Positions 40,454-49,151 of a stretch of 64,000 nucleotides of DNA are shown here, piece after piece. Each line of letters starts with the position of its first letter. Positions within the stretch are counted from its first letter, which is position 1. The DNA comes from Arthrobacter sp. PM3 (GTDB lineage Bacteria; Actinomycetota; Actinomycetes; Actinomycetales; Micrococcaceae), in contig NZ_CP022314.1 of the NCBI RefSeq assembly GCF_003352915.1, positions 1,205,295 to 1,269,294 of the forward strand, given 5' to 3'. Under the pieces are notes generated by a model. It saw only the letters and a program-made list of their open reading frames with translations, was not told where the DNA came from and made no database searches. Both the position numbers and the translations under genes were made by a program.

Positions 40454-42219
40454 GCTCGTGCTCCGGCGCTCTGGCGGGCGCCGGCAAGGTGCGGCCCGAA
40501 CACACCGAAGACCATCGCCAAGGAGGTGGCGCCCGGGTCCGGAGTGCCGATGCTCTTTTCGGCCAGGGGGCGGGCCCGGCCCTTCAGCGGGCGCAGGGCC
40601 GCGGTGGCCTTGGCGGCGTCTGCCGCTTCCCGTGCCGCAGCTTCCCAGCCGGTGTCCGCACCGGCGCCTTCGCCGACCAGCCGGCTGAGGGTCTCAGAGA
40701 AAGGCACCAGCGCGTCCACCATGGTCTTGTCGCCGACCTCCGCCTTGCCGAGCTCCGCGATCCGGGCGGCGAAGGCCGCCACGGCCGCCGCAAGTTCCGC
40801 AGCACCCGGCGCCCGGTCATTGCCGAGGGACTCGCCAAAGGCCCGCAGGCCGGCGCCCCACAGCACCCCGGAGGTGCCTCCGGCGTTATCCGCCCAGGCG
40901 TCACCGGCAGCAGCCAGGACGTCCCCGGCCCCGGCGCCGCGGGACCCGGCCCCCGCGGCGGCGGCGCTGGCCGCGTCAACGCCACGGACCATTCCCCGTC
41001 CGTGGTCGCCGTCGCCAGCGATCGCGTCGAGGTCGCCGAGGGACTTTTCGGCGTCGTGGAGTGCCTCGCGGGCCGCCGTCAGGGCGGCAACGCAGTGGAG
41101 TGCGTAGTCGCGGGAAGCGTCGGCCGCAGCGAAGGTCTCCGGCGCGGCGGTAACCGTGTCCTCGGCAATCCCGCCCGCCGTGGCAGCGTCCGTCCCGCCG
41201 TCCATCTGGCCTGCGGCGAACGCGGCGTTGCCGCGCCGGTACGCGGGCGTCTCGGCCGGAGCGGTCCAGAGCGGCTCGAGTTCGTCGTCGAGCCACGTGA
41301 CGGTGAGGGAGACACCGGCCATGTCCAGGCTCGTCACGAGCTCGCCGACCTCCGGCATCACCAGGGTATAGCCGGCGGCGCGCAGCAGCGGTGCGACGGC
41401 CAGCCACAGCACGAACAGTTCCTCCTGTTTCGTGGAACCGAGCCCGTTCAGGAGGACGGCGATCCGCTGACCGGCGCCGTGCGGCGTTTCCGCCAGGACG
41501 CGGGCCACGAGTTCCTGGCCCAGTTCCCGCGCGGGCGGCAGTTCGGTGTCGAACAGTCCGGGCTCGCCGTGGATGCCGAGGCCGAGCCCCATCTTCCTGT
41601 CCTCAAGCGTGAACAGCGGGGTGTCGGCGCCGGGGAAGGTGCAGCCGCCGAACGCGCTGCCGATGCTGCGCGTCAGGTCGTTGGCCTTGCGGCCCAGGCG
41701 GACCACCTCGGGCAGGGCTGCTCCGGTCTCGGCGGCGGCGCCCATGATCTTGAAAACGGTGAAGTCGCCGGCGATGCCCCGGCGCTTGCCGGCTTCGGCC
41801 GGCGGGGCGCTGGCGATGTCGTCCGTAACGAGCACGTTGTCCACCGGGATTCCCTCGGCGGCCAGCCGTTCGCTGGCCATGCCGAAGTTCATGACGTCGC
41901 CGGCGTAGTTGCCGTAGGTGAACACCACTCCGGCGCCGCTGTCCGCGGCCTTGGCCACGGCGTACGCCTGCTGCGCGGACGGCGAGGTGAAGATGTTGCC
42001 GACGACGGCGCCGTCGGCCAGTCCGGTGCCGATGAGCCCGGCGAAGGCCGGGTAGTGTCCCGAACCGCCGCCGGCCAGCACGGCAACTTTCGGCCGGCCG
42101 GGCCGGTGCCGGCGGACGGCGCCGCCGGGCACCTGGCGCACCAGGTCCGCATGGACGTCGCAGAAGCCGGCGAGGGCCTCCTCGGCAAATTCGGACGGGT
42201 CGTTAAAGATTCTGGTCAT
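40450..42219 (-). CDS. Two-domain dihydroxyacetone-type kinase (DAK1-DAK2), probable ketotetrose kinase
   Basis: 589 residues. The DhaK domain (about 1-330) has VLAGGGSGHYPAFAGLIG near 48 and the substrate-binding histidine in LGLGIHGEPGL near 218. An Ala-rich linker joins the DhaL domain (about 380-589), with nucleotide/magnesium site DAIAGDGDHGRGMVRG and later GGTSGVLWGAGLRA and GDKTMVDALVPF. ATP-dependent kinases of this fused kind act on dihydroxyacetone or, in tetritol pathways, on D- or L-erythrulose. The neighbouring RpiB-like isomerase favours erythrulose. Confidence 0.88.
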   Translation of the reverse strand: MTRIFNDPSEFAEEALAGFCDVHADLVRQVPGGAVRRHRPGRPKVAVLAGGGSGHYPAFAGLIGTGLADGAVVGNIFTSPSAQQAYAVAKAADSGAGVVFTYGNYAGDVMNFGMASERLAAEGIPVDNVLVTDDIASAPPAEAGKRRGIAGDFTVFKIMGAAAETGAALPEVVRLGRKANDLTRSIGSAFGGCTFPGADTPLFTLEDRKMGLGLGIHGEPGLFDTELPPARELGQELVARVLAETPHGAGQRIAVLLNGLGSTKQEELFVLWLAVAPLLRAAGYTLVMPEVGELVTSLDMAGVSLTVTWLDDELEPLWTAPAETPAYRRGNAAFAAGQMDGGTDAATAGGIAEDTVTAAPETFAAADASRDYALHCVAALTAAREALHDAEKSLGDLDAIAGDGDHGRGMVRGVDAASAAAAGAGSRGAGAGDVLAAAGDAWADNAGGTSGVLWGAGLRAFGESLGNDRAPGAAELAAAVAAFAARIAELGKAEVGDKTMVDALVPFSETLSRLVGEGAGADTGWEAAAREAADAAKATAALRPLKGRARPLAEKSIGTPDPGATSLAMVFGVFGPHLAGARQSAGARA

Positions 42220-42250
42220 CGTGGGGGCTCTCTGGGCTGCGGTGGGGCTG

Positions 42251-43027
42251 CTAGTGGATGTGGCTTCCGCCGTTGATGTCGATGGTTGTCCCGGTGAGGT
42301 AGGCGGAGTCCTCGGAGGACAGGAAGGTGATGACGGCCGCGATTTCCTCGGTGGTGGCGTTGCGTCCCAGCGGGATGCCGGCGTTGATGGCGGCCTCCTG
42401 CTCCTCGGTGCTGCCCACGCGGATGTTGGTGTCCACGGCGCCGGGGGTGATGGCGTTGACGGTCACGCCGGTGTCCCCGATTTCGCGGGCCAGGGCCTTG
42501 GTGAAGCCCAGGATGGCGGCCTTGGCTGCCGAGTACGGGACCTTGCCGAATACGCCGCCGCCGCGCTGGGCGGAGACAGAGGACATGTTCACGATCCGGC
42601 CCCAGCCGCTGGCGATCATGTCCGGAAGGAACGCCTTGGTGACCAGGTAGGTACCCGTGGCGTTCACGTCCATGACCTTGTGCCAGAGCTCCAGCGTGGT
42701 TTCCAGGAACGGCACCGGGGACGTAATGCCGGCGATGTTGGCCAGGCCGCCGACGGGGGGCAGGTTGCCGGCGGCAACCTCGGCCTTCACGGCCTGGTAG
42801 GCGGCGTTGACGGAGTCCTCGTTGGCGACGTCGATCTCGTAGCCGAAGGCCGGGACGTTGAAGTCGTTCCCGATTTCCGCAGCGACCTTGGCGGACTTTT
42901 CGGCGTCGAGGTCCAGGATCACCACAGCCCAGCCCTGGCTGGCGTAGCGGCGGGCGGTGGTGAGGCCGATGCCCCGGTCCGAGGTTGCCCCGGTGAGGAC
43001 GGCGGTGCGCTGGATGGTGGTGCTCAT
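42251..43027 (-). CDS. Short-chain dehydrogenase/reductase of the sugar cluster
   Basis: 258 residues with AAGGAGC upstream. Classical SDR: TGATSDRGIGLTTARRYA at 13-30, the LDLD end of the second strand suggesting NAD(H), NIAGI, catalytic Ser in VNMSSVSAQ and YSAAKAA. It probably oxidises a polyol (such as a tetritol) to the ketose phosphorylated by the kinase 31 bases downstream. It is longer and intact compared with the second SDR at 48130. Confidence 0.9.
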   Translation of the reverse strand: MSTTIQRTAVLTGATSDRGIGLTTARRYASQGWAVVILDLDAEKSAKVAAEIGNDFNVPAFGYEIDVANEDSVNAAYQAVKAEVAAGNLPPVGGLANIAGITSPVPFLETTLELWHKVMDVNATGTYLVTKAFLPDMIASGWGRIVNMSSVSAQRGGGVFGKVPYSAAKAAILGFTKALAREIGDTGVTVNAITPGAVDTNIRVGSTEEQEAAINAGIPLGRNATTEEIAAVITFLSSEDSAYLTGTTIDINGGSHIH

Positions 43028-43061
43028 GATGCTCCTTGGGTTGCTCGGTTGTTTAGTGGAA

Positions 43062-43886
43062 TCAGATGAGGTCGGTGATGAAGCTGGCGGCCTTGGCGGC
43101 CGCGGCCGGGCGTTCCTCGTGGGTGACGTCCCGGGTTTCCAGCTCCAGGGAGAAGTGGCCGGTGTAGCCCTGGGCCGCGAGGCCGCGCAGTCCGGCGGCG
43201 AAGTCGGCCTGTCCGTTGCCGATGCTGAGGTTGATGTTCCCCGGCACGGCATCGCGCAGGTGCACGTGGGAGATCCGGCCCTGGTGGCGTTCGAGGTACT
43301 CCAGCGGGTCTTCGCCGGCGGCCACGATGTGGCTGAAGTCCATGACGATCCCGACGCCGGACCCGGCCAGCCGGTTCGCCAGCAGTTCCGCCCGCTCCAG
43401 GTTCCAGCAGAAGCGCAGGAAGTGCAGGGATTCGGTCCAGAGTTCGACGCCGAACCCGTCCGCGCGCTGTTTGGCGGCGATGAGCTGGGCGGCCACGGCG
43501 TCCAGGTCCTGTTCGATGCCGCGGACCGGCTCGTGGCCGAGGGCGCCGCAGGGCAGGACAAGGGCTTGGGCGCCGATGCCGGCGGCGAGGGACAGGAGGG
43601 CGTCGAGGTGCCGGCTCCTGGCGGAATGCCCGTCGGCGTCGAGCACGGCATTCAGGTCCCCGATGTCCCCGTTGACCGAGCGGACCCGAAGGCCCGAGGC
43701 AAGGACGTCGGCCGTCACGGCGGTGACCGCCGCGGCGTCGAGGTCGTAGGGGACGTGGTCGCACACTCCGGGGAGGGCGCCGAGATCTATTTCCTCAAAA
43801 CCGAGGTCCGCGATGGTGCGCAGGGCTGTGGGCAGGTCCTGGTGGCGGAAGCTGATGGACGAGCAGCCGAGTCGGGAAGTGAACAT
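43062..43886 (-). CDS. Sugar-phosphate isomerase/epimerase (xylose-isomerase-like TIM barrel)
   Basis: 274 residues. The metal-ligand set is visible in order: Glu in VELWTESLHF near 150, Asp/His in VMDFSHIVAAG near 182, His in SHVHLRDAVPG near 210, and Glu in FSLELETRDVTH near 247. This family includes hydroxypyruvate isomerase, tagatose 3-epimerase and apiose isomerase. It would interconvert the ketose or its epimer before phosphorylation. It is the first gene of the minus-strand sugar operon, 63 bases from a perfect operator palindrome. Confidence 0.87.
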   Translation of the reverse strand: MFTSRLGCSSISFRHQDLPTALRTIADLGFEEIDLGALPGVCDHVPYDLDAAAVTAVTADVLASGLRVRSVNGDIGDLNAVLDADGHSARSRHLDALLSLAAGIGAQALVLPCGALGHEPVRGIEQDLDAVAAQLIAAKQRADGFGVELWTESLHFLRFCWNLERAELLANRLAGSGVGIVMDFSHIVAAGEDPLEYLERHQGRISHVHLRDAVPGNINLSIGNGQADFAAGLRGLAAQGYTGHFSLELETRDVTHEERPAAAAKAASFITDLI

Positions 43887-43948
43887 CGTCGTTGATCCTC
43901 TGGTCGTGCCCCGAGGGCGGTGGTGATATGGACCACACTACAAAAGTC

Positions 43949-43962
43949 GACTGTCGACAGTC
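43949..43962. promoter_or_regulatory. GntR operator-like palindrome O1
   Basis: GACTGTCGACAGTC, a perfect 14-base palindrome in the divergent control region. It shares the CTGT-N2-ACAG core with the sites before gntR. Confidence 0.65.
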
Positions 43963-43975
43963 AACCTTTGAAGTC

Positions 43976-43989
43976 GACTGTTGACAATG
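43976..43989. promoter_or_regulatory. GntR operator-like half-conserved site O2
   Basis: GACTGTTGACAATG, an imperfect version of O1 located 27 bases further along. Confidence 0.45.
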
Positions 43990-44019
43990 TTTATGGTGCG
44001 GGTCACACTGGCGTATCAT

Positions 44020-44029
44020 CTGTTAACAG
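44020..44029. promoter_or_regulatory. GntR operator-like palindrome O3
   Basis: CTGTTAACAG, a perfect 10-base palindrome followed by CGACAGTG; it ends 51 bases before the transporter start. Confidence 0.6.
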
Positions 44030-44080
44030 TCGACAGTGTTGGCGCCGAGGCGCCGGCAGCTCTCTTCGAAAGGGATTGAC

Positions 44081-45418
44081 ATGAGCAACGAAGCTCTCAC
44101 CATGCGGGGCCCGGTGCACGGCACGAAGGACGCCAGGCGCGTCGCAGTCGGCTCCGGCGTCGGCGCCGTGATCGAAACCTATGACTTCATCGGCTTCGGC
44201 ACCGCCGCGGCCCTGTACTTCGGCACGGCATTCTTCCCCACCGGCGATCCGGTGACGGGAACGCTGGCGGCTTTTGCCACCCTGGGCGTCGGTTTTGCGG
44301 CGCGCCCCATCGGCGGCATCATCGGCGGCCACCTCGGCGACAAGGTGGGACGCAAGCCCGTCCTCGTGGCCTCCCTGATCCTGATGGGCGTCGCCACGTT
44401 CCTGATCGGCCTGCTTCCCACGTACAGCCAGGTCGGCCTGCTGGCTCCCGCGTTGCTCGTGTTCGTCCGCATCGTCCAGGGCCTGGCCTTCGGCGCGGAA
44501 TGGGGCGGTGCGATCCTCATGAGCTACGAGCACGCCCCGTGGAAGTCCAAGGGCAAGTACACGGGCATCGTCCAGGCCGGCTTCCCCGTGGGCCTGCTGC
44601 TGGCCAACCTGGTCTTCCTGGGCAGCGTCCAGCTCGGCGGTGAACTCGCCTGGCGCATTCCGTTCCTGGCCAGCATTGTGCTGGTGGTGGTCGGCCTGAT
44701 CATCCGCTCCAAGGTCCCCGAGTCCCCGGTCTTCGACGAGGTCAAGGACCATGGCGACATCGTCAAGTCCCCCATCGTGGAAGTCATCAAGACCGACTGG
44801 CGCAACATCATCAAGGGCATCGGCCTCCGCATCGCCGAGACCGCCGGCTACGCCGTCTCCATCACCTACATGATTTCCTACATCAACAGCCAGCACCTGG
44901 CCGATAAGACCCAGACCCTCGTGGCCCTCTGCATCGCCTCGGCCATCGGTATTTTTGCCACTCAGGCCTGGGCCCGCCTGACGGACCGGATCGGCCGCCG
45001 CCCCGTCTACGTCTGGTCCTGCGCCTTCGCCGTCCTCTTCGCTGTGCCGATGTTCCTGCTGGTCAACACGGGCCTGTTCTTCTTCATCATCGCCACGCTC
45101 GTGATCTCCTACGCCGTGTGCCAGAACTCCCTCGCCGGCGCCCAGGGCGCCTGGTTCCCGGAACTCTTCCAGGCCAAGACCCGCGCCTCCGGCGCCTCGC
45201 TGGCCTACCAGATCTCCGCCATGGTCTCCGGCTTCACTCCGTTCATCACCACCCTGCTGTTCGTCAGCTTCGGCTGGATGGGCCCGGCCCTGCTCTTCGG
45301 CGCCTACGCGGCAATCGGCCTCTGGGCCGCCCTCGCCACCCGGGAAACCTGGGGCAAGCGTGAGCGCCGCCTGGCGGACGAGGCCGCTAAAAGCACGTCC
45401 CAGTCGGTGAACGCCTGA
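44081..45418 (+). CDS. MFS transporter, metabolite:H+ symporter (MHS) family
   Basis: 445 residues from the ATG preceded by GAAAGGGA. About twelve transmembrane helices; the MHS hallmarks include GAVIETYDFIGFGTAAALYF at the first helix and GHLGDKVGRKPVLVASL between helices 2 and 3, with FVRIVQGLAFGAEWGGA. Relatives carry shikimate, citrate, betaine or sugar acids. Here it should import the cluster's substrate. The start of the split transketolase overlaps its stop (TGATG). Confidence 0.9.
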   Translation: MSNEALTMRGPVHGTKDARRVAVGSGVGAVIETYDFIGFGTAAALYFGTAFFPTGDPVTGTLAAFATLGVGFAARPIGGIIGGHLGDKVGRKPVLVASLILMGVATFLIGLLPTYSQVGLLAPALLVFVRIVQGLAFGAEWGGAILMSYEHAPWKSKGKYTGIVQAGFPVGLLLANLVFLGSVQLGGELAWRIPFLASIVLVVVGLIIRSKVPESPVFDEVKDHGDIVKSPIVEVIKTDWRNIIKGIGLRIAETAGYAVSITYMISYINSQHLADKTQTLVALCIASAIGIFATQAWARLTDRIGRRPVYVWSCAFAVLFAVPMFLLVNTGLFFFIIATLVISYAVCQNSLAGAQGAWFPELFQAKTRASGASLAYQISAMVSGFTPFITTLLFVSFGWMGPALLFGAYAAIGLWAALATRETWGKRERRLADEAAKSTSQSVNA

Positions 45419-46332
45419 TGACCGCCGTCCGCGAACACACCAAGAAGGAAGACATGACCCCGGAAACCGCCGCGGACCGCATCGACGGCCGCATCGAGGA
45501 AGTCAGTGCCGCCGCCTACCGGATCCGGCACCACGCCCTGAACATGGGCGAGGTCCAGGGCCAGGGCTACGTGGGGCAGGCCCTCGGCGCCGCGGATATG
45601 CTGGCCGCCGTGTACGCCGACCAACTCAGGTTCCGCGCCGAAGACCCGCACTGGGAGGGACGCGACCGCTTCCTGCTCTCCACCGGGCACTACGCGATCG
45701 GACACTACGCGGCCCTGGCCGAGGCCGGCATCGTCCCGGTCGAAGAGCTGGAGACGTACGGCTCGGACGACTCCCGGCTGCCGATGTCCGGCATGTCCAC
45801 CTACACCCCCGGCATGGAGATCTCCGGCGGCTCGCTGGGCCACGGGCTCACGATCGCCGTGGGCATGGCCCTGGGCCTGCGCTTCCAGGGCTCTGAGGCC
45901 AGGATCTTCAACTTCCTCTCCGACGGCGAACTGGACGAGGGCTCCACCTGGGAGGCCGCCATGGGCGCCCACCACCACCAGCTGGGCAACCTCACGGCCA
46001 TGGTGGACATCAACGCCCTGCAGGCCGACGGCAAGACCGACACGGTGCTGCGCACCGAACCGATCACGGAAAAGTGGGAGGCCGCCGGCTGGTACGCCCA
46101 GCGGGTGGACGGCAACGACGTCGGCGCGCTGCTCGCCGCGTTCGACAACGCCGCCGCCCAGGCCGCCGCCGTCGGACGTCCCTCCGTGATCCTGTGCGAC
46201 ACGAAGGTGGGCCGTGGCGTGCCGCTGCTGGAGGAGCGCGAAAAGGCGCACTTCATGCGCATCGAAGAACACGAGTGGCAGACCTGCCGTGAGCAGCTGA
46301 CCGCAGGATACGAAGGAAAGGCCGCCCGATGA
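45418..46332 (+). CDS. Transketolase, N-terminal (thiamine diphosphate-binding) subunit
   Basis: 304 residues. It carries HHALNMGEVQGQGYVGQALGAADMLA near 38, STGHYAIGHYAAL, GGSLGHGLTIAVGMALG near 137, and the ThDP/Mg motif FLSDGELDEGSTWEAAMGA...N near 165. This is the pyrophosphate half of a split transketolase; the pyrimidine half follows with an ATGA overlap. It would move two-carbon units to or from the sugar phosphate made by the cluster. Split forms occur in apiose and other sugar pathways. Confidence 0.9.
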   Translation: MTAVREHTKKEDMTPETAADRIDGRIEEVSAAAYRIRHHALNMGEVQGQGYVGQALGAADMLAAVYADQLRFRAEDPHWEGRDRFLLSTGHYAIGHYAALAEAGIVPVEELETYGSDDSRLPMSGMSTYTPGMEISGGSLGHGLTIAVGMALGLRFQGSEARIFNFLSDGELDEGSTWEAAMGAHHHQLGNLTAMVDINALQADGKTDTVLRTEPITEKWEAAGWYAQRVDGNDVGALLAAFDNAAAQAAAVGRPSVILCDTKVGRGVPLLEEREKAHFMRIEEHEWQTCREQLTAGYEGKAAR

Positions 46333-47351
46333 GCACCACCGCCGCTCCCACCAACACAGCCCCTACAAACGCAGTCCCGAAGCTGAAGACCTCGGCGATG
46401 ATCGCCTCCTTCGCCGATCCGGGACAGAAGACCGCCTCCGCGCCGTTCGGGCACGCCCTGGTCAAGGCCGCCCAGGAAAACGACAAGATCGTGGGCCTCA
46501 CCGCGGACCTGGGCAAGTACACCGACATGCACATCTTCGCCAAGGCGTTCCCGGAGCGCTTCTTCCAGATGGGCATGGCCGAGCAGCTGCTCTTCGGCGC
46601 CGCTGCCGGCCTGGCCGAGACCGGCCTGGTTCCGTTCGCGTCCACATACTCCGTGTTCGCCGCCCGCCGCGCGTACGACTTCCTTTGCCTGGACGCCGCC
46701 GAGCCGAACCTGAACGTCAACATCGTCGGCGGCCTGCCCGGGCTCACCACCGGGTACGGCCCCAGCCACCAGGCCACCGAGGACATGGCGATCTTCCGCG
46801 GCATGCCGAACCTGACCATCGTGGACCCGTGCGACTCCCTGGACATCGAGCAGGCCGTCCCGCAACTCGCGGCCAGCGAGGGCCCCACTTACCTGCGACT
46901 GCTGCGCGGCAACGTGCCCACGGTCCTGGACGAGTACGACTACACGTTCGAACTCGGCAAGGCCAAAGTCCTGCGCGGCGGCAACGACGTCGTGTTCGTC
47001 TCCTCCGGCCTGATGACCATGCGCGCCCTGCAGGCCGCCGAGGCCCTCGCCCGGCACAACGTGGACGTCGCCGTCGTGCACACGCCCACCATCAAACCGT
47101 TCGACGCCGCGACCGTCCTGGCCGAGATCAACACCGACCGCCTCGCCGTCACACTGGAAAACCACAGCGTGATCGGCGGCCTGTTTGAAACCGTCGCCTC
47201 AGCAGTAGTGACCGCCGGCCTCGGCAAGCGCGTGGTGCCGGTGGCGCTGCCGGACGAGTTCCTCGACGCCGGCGCGCTGCCCACGCTGCACGAACGCTAC
47301 GGGCTGTCCGTGCAGCGGATCGTTGCCAAGGTGCTGGCCGAACTCGGCTGA
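46329..47351 (+). CDS. Transketolase, C-terminal (pyrimidine-binding) subunit
   Basis: 340 residues. The catalytic Glu that activates thiamine is in FQMGMAEQLLFGAAAGLA near 82, with TTGYGPSHQATEDMAIFRGMPNL near 140 and the C-terminal nucleotide-fold tail. The first 25 residues are Thr/Pro/Ala-rich. It forms an alpha2-beta2 enzyme with the preceding gene. A perfect terminator hairpin follows 23 bases after its stop. Confidence 0.9.
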   Translation: MSTTAAPTNTAPTNAVPKLKTSAMIASFADPGQKTASAPFGHALVKAAQENDKIVGLTADLGKYTDMHIFAKAFPERFFQMGMAEQLLFGAAAGLAETGLVPFASTYSVFAARRAYDFLCLDAAEPNLNVNIVGGLPGLTTGYGPSHQATEDMAIFRGMPNLTIVDPCDSLDIEQAVPQLAASEGPTYLRLLRGNVPTVLDEYDYTFELGKAKVLRGGNDVVFVSSGLMTMRALQAAEALARHNVDVAVVHTPTIKPFDAATVLAEINTDRLAVTLENHSVIGGLFETVASAVVTAGLGKRVVPVALPDEFLDAGALPTLHERYGLSVQRIVAKVLAELG

Positions 47352-47373
47352 GGCCGCCCGGCTCCAACGACGT

Positions 47374-47403
47374 GCGCGGGGCCGGCTGCTGCCGGCCCCG
47401 CGC
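47374..47403 (+). terminator. Terminator hairpin after the transporter-transketolase operon
   Basis: A perfect 13-base-pair stem (47374-47386 with 47391-47403) with a TGCT loop. It separates the transketolase operon from gntR. Confidence 0.75.
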
Positions 47404-47416
47404 GTGCCGTACCATC

Positions 47417-47446
47417 GACTGTTAACAGAGCAACTGTAGACAGTTG
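47417..47446. promoter_or_regulatory. Two GntR operator-like palindromes before gntR
   Basis: CTGTTAACAG (47419-47428, identical to O3) and CAACTGTAGACAGTTG (47431-47446; perfect 7-base arms around AG). They sit 24-51 bases before the gntR start, which suggests autoregulation. Confidence 0.65.
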
Positions 47447-47469
47447 ACCACTGACAGTGAGGACACACC

Positions 47470-48123
47470 ATGGCGACAGCACCGCTGCTCGGACTGGAAA
47501 AGAAGAGCCTCCGCGAGCAGGCGCTATCGGCGCTGCGCACGGCGATCACGAGCGGTGAGCTCGAACCCGGCAGGCATCTGGTGGAGACCGAACTGTCCGA
47601 CATGCTCCAGATCAGCCGTGGAACCCTCCGCGAGGCGCTGCGCCAGCTGGAGCAGGAGGGGCTGCTTTCGGCCGGGCCCCGGGGCCGACTGTCCGTGCGC
47701 CACCTGGACGGCAAGGAAATCCGGGACATCTTCGCCGTCCGGGCGGCGCTCGAATCGCTCGCGGTCCGGACGCTGTGCGAATTGCCGGACCGGGCATCGG
47801 TCATCGCGTCCCTGCGCGCGGCGATCGACACCATGGCCGCGGCCGCCGAGGCGAGCCTGGAGGAACGAATTGAATCCGATCTCGAGTTCCACCGGACGCT
47901 GTGCCGGCTCACCGGCAACGAGACACTGCTGCACTCCTGGGAGTCGCTGGAAGGCTCCATCCGGATGTCCATCATGTTTGCCGGGATCGAGCGGGCGGTC
48001 AGGAACATGAGCGTGGACCGGCACCATGACATCGTCGCGGCCATCGAGACCGGCGACGCGGCGCTGGCCCGCACCACGATCCTCGAACACATGGATGGCG
48101 CCGCTGCCAACCTGGTGGCCTAG
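47470..48123 (+). CDS. GntR-family regulator with FCD domain, controller of the sugar cluster
   Basis: 217 residues with GTGAGGA before the ATG. The winged helix at 14-80 contains LREQALSALRTAITSGELEPG and the recognition region VETELSDMLQISRGTLREALRQLEQEGLL. The all-helical FCD ligand-binding domain (about 85-215) has the metal/ligand residues Asp/His in ESDLEFHRTLC and the later His pair in VDRHHDIVAAIE. It probably represses the divergent operons until the sugar (or sugar acid) binds. Matching palindromes occur before itself and between the two operons. Confidence 0.9.
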   Translation: MATAPLLGLEKKSLREQALSALRTAITSGELEPGRHLVETELSDMLQISRGTLREALRQLEQEGLLSAGPRGRLSVRHLDGKEIRDIFAVRAALESLAVRTLCELPDRASVIASLRAAIDTMAAAAEASLEERIESDLEFHRTLCRLTGNETLLHSWESLEGSIRMSIMFAGIERAVRNMSVDRHHDIVAAIETGDAALARTTILEHMDGAAANLVA

Positions 48124-48129
48124 CCGGGA

Positions 48130-48909
48130 TCAGTAGTCCACGATCGCGCCGGCGGAGATGTTGACCGTCGCGTCGGTGATGGCCGCCGCCCGGTCCGAGG
48201 CGATGAACGAGGCCACGTTGCCGACGTCGGCCAGGGTGGCCGTTCGGTTCAGGTGCGCGGCGCGGGCAATCTCCACCACGATCTCCTCCCGGCTTTCGGC
48301 CTGCCAGGGAATCGTTTCAATGATGCCGCCGGTGACCATGGTGACCACCCGGATCCCGTGCTTTCCCAGCTCCAGCGCCCACTGCCGGCGTAGGCCTTCC
48401 ATGGCATCCAGGGCCACTTTGAAACCGCCAAGTCCATGGAGGGTCTGCGGGCCGGAGCCGCCGAACATGAGCACGACGCCGGAGCGCTGCTTGACCATGT
48501 GGGTGGCAGCCGCGCGGGTGGTGAGGAAGTGGGTGCGTGCGGCCAGGGTGATGGGCCGGGTGAAGTCGTCCGCGTCGATTTCCATCAGGGGCTGCTGCAC
48601 ATCGCCAAATGAGATCACATTGAAGGAGATGTCAATCCTGCGGCTCTTCTTCGCGACCCGGTTCACGAACGCGTCCACTTGCTCTTCGTCGAGGGCATCC
48701 ACGACGGCGGTCTCGGCCAGGCCGCCGGCCTCCCGGATGTCGCGGGCCACCTTCTCCAGCCGTGCTTCGGTCCGCCCGGCAAGGTGGACGGTGGCGCCCT
48801 CGGCCGCAAAGGCCCTCGCCACCGCTCCGCCGATGGCCCCGCCGCCGCCGTAGATCAGGGCGGTCTTGCCGCGCAGCAAGCCGCTGTCCGGAATTCCGTT
48901 GTTCAGCAT
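48130..48909 (-). CDS. SDR-family protein lacking the usual catalytic tyrosine
   Basis: 259 residues. The nucleotide motif is YGGGGAIGGAVARAFAAEG at about 19-37. The strand-5 serine region is VVLMFGGSGPQ. Where a YxxxK motif is expected the sequence is HGLGGFKVALDAMEGLRR, so the lysine is present but tyrosine is replaced by leucine. Either another residue does the chemistry or the protein acts as a binding or regulatory protein. It converges on gntR with a six-base gap and is divergent from the XRE-ImmA cassette across two palindromes. Confidence 0.82.
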   Translation of the reverse strand: MLNNGIPDSGLLRGKTALIYGGGGAIGGAVARAFAAEGATVHLAGRTEARLEKVARDIREAGGLAETAVVDALDEEQVDAFVNRVAKKSRRIDISFNVISFGDVQQPLMEIDADDFTRPITLAARTHFLTTRAAATHMVKQRSGVVLMFGGSGPQTLHGLGGFKVALDAMEGLRRQWALELGKHGIRVVTMVTGGIIETIPWQAESREEIVVEIARAAHLNRTATLADVGNVASFIASDRAAAITDATVNISAGAIVDY

Positions 48910-49113
48910 GGTCGCCTGCCTAGTGCCGCGGAGTTCGTGAATTCCCTCAACTATGTTCTTGCCGCGGGCCGCTGGCAAGAGCAGCGGCCCTGCGCTGCCC
49001 GGCAGCACAGTGCATCCCCCGCCGTGCCGGGATCCGGCCAGGTGCCCCCAAAAACTTACGCCTGGCCGAACCACGCCGGGCAGGGCGCCGGTCGCTGCCC
49101 CTGCCGGTGGATA

Positions 49114-49129
49114 ATTGGACACGTCCAAT
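49114..49129. promoter_or_regulatory. Palindromic operator candidate P1
   Basis: ATTGGACACGTCCAAT, two perfect 7-base arms around AC. It shares its arms with P2, and the centres are 43 bases (about four helical turns) apart. Confidence 0.65.
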
Positions 49130-49151
49130 ATCCCGCCCTGAGCGTACCCGG

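Noticed and set aside
40489..42276. 595-codon plus-strand open frame opposite the kinase gene
   Set aside because: Low-complexity Gly/Arg/Ala shadow; the minus-strand kinase is fully supported.
39971..47351. Formaldehyde assimilation by dihydroxyacetone synthase and kinase
   Set aside because: Dihydroxyacetone synthase is a single-chain enzyme in known cases. The RpiB-like isomerase, SDR and isomerase point instead to sugar or polyol use.
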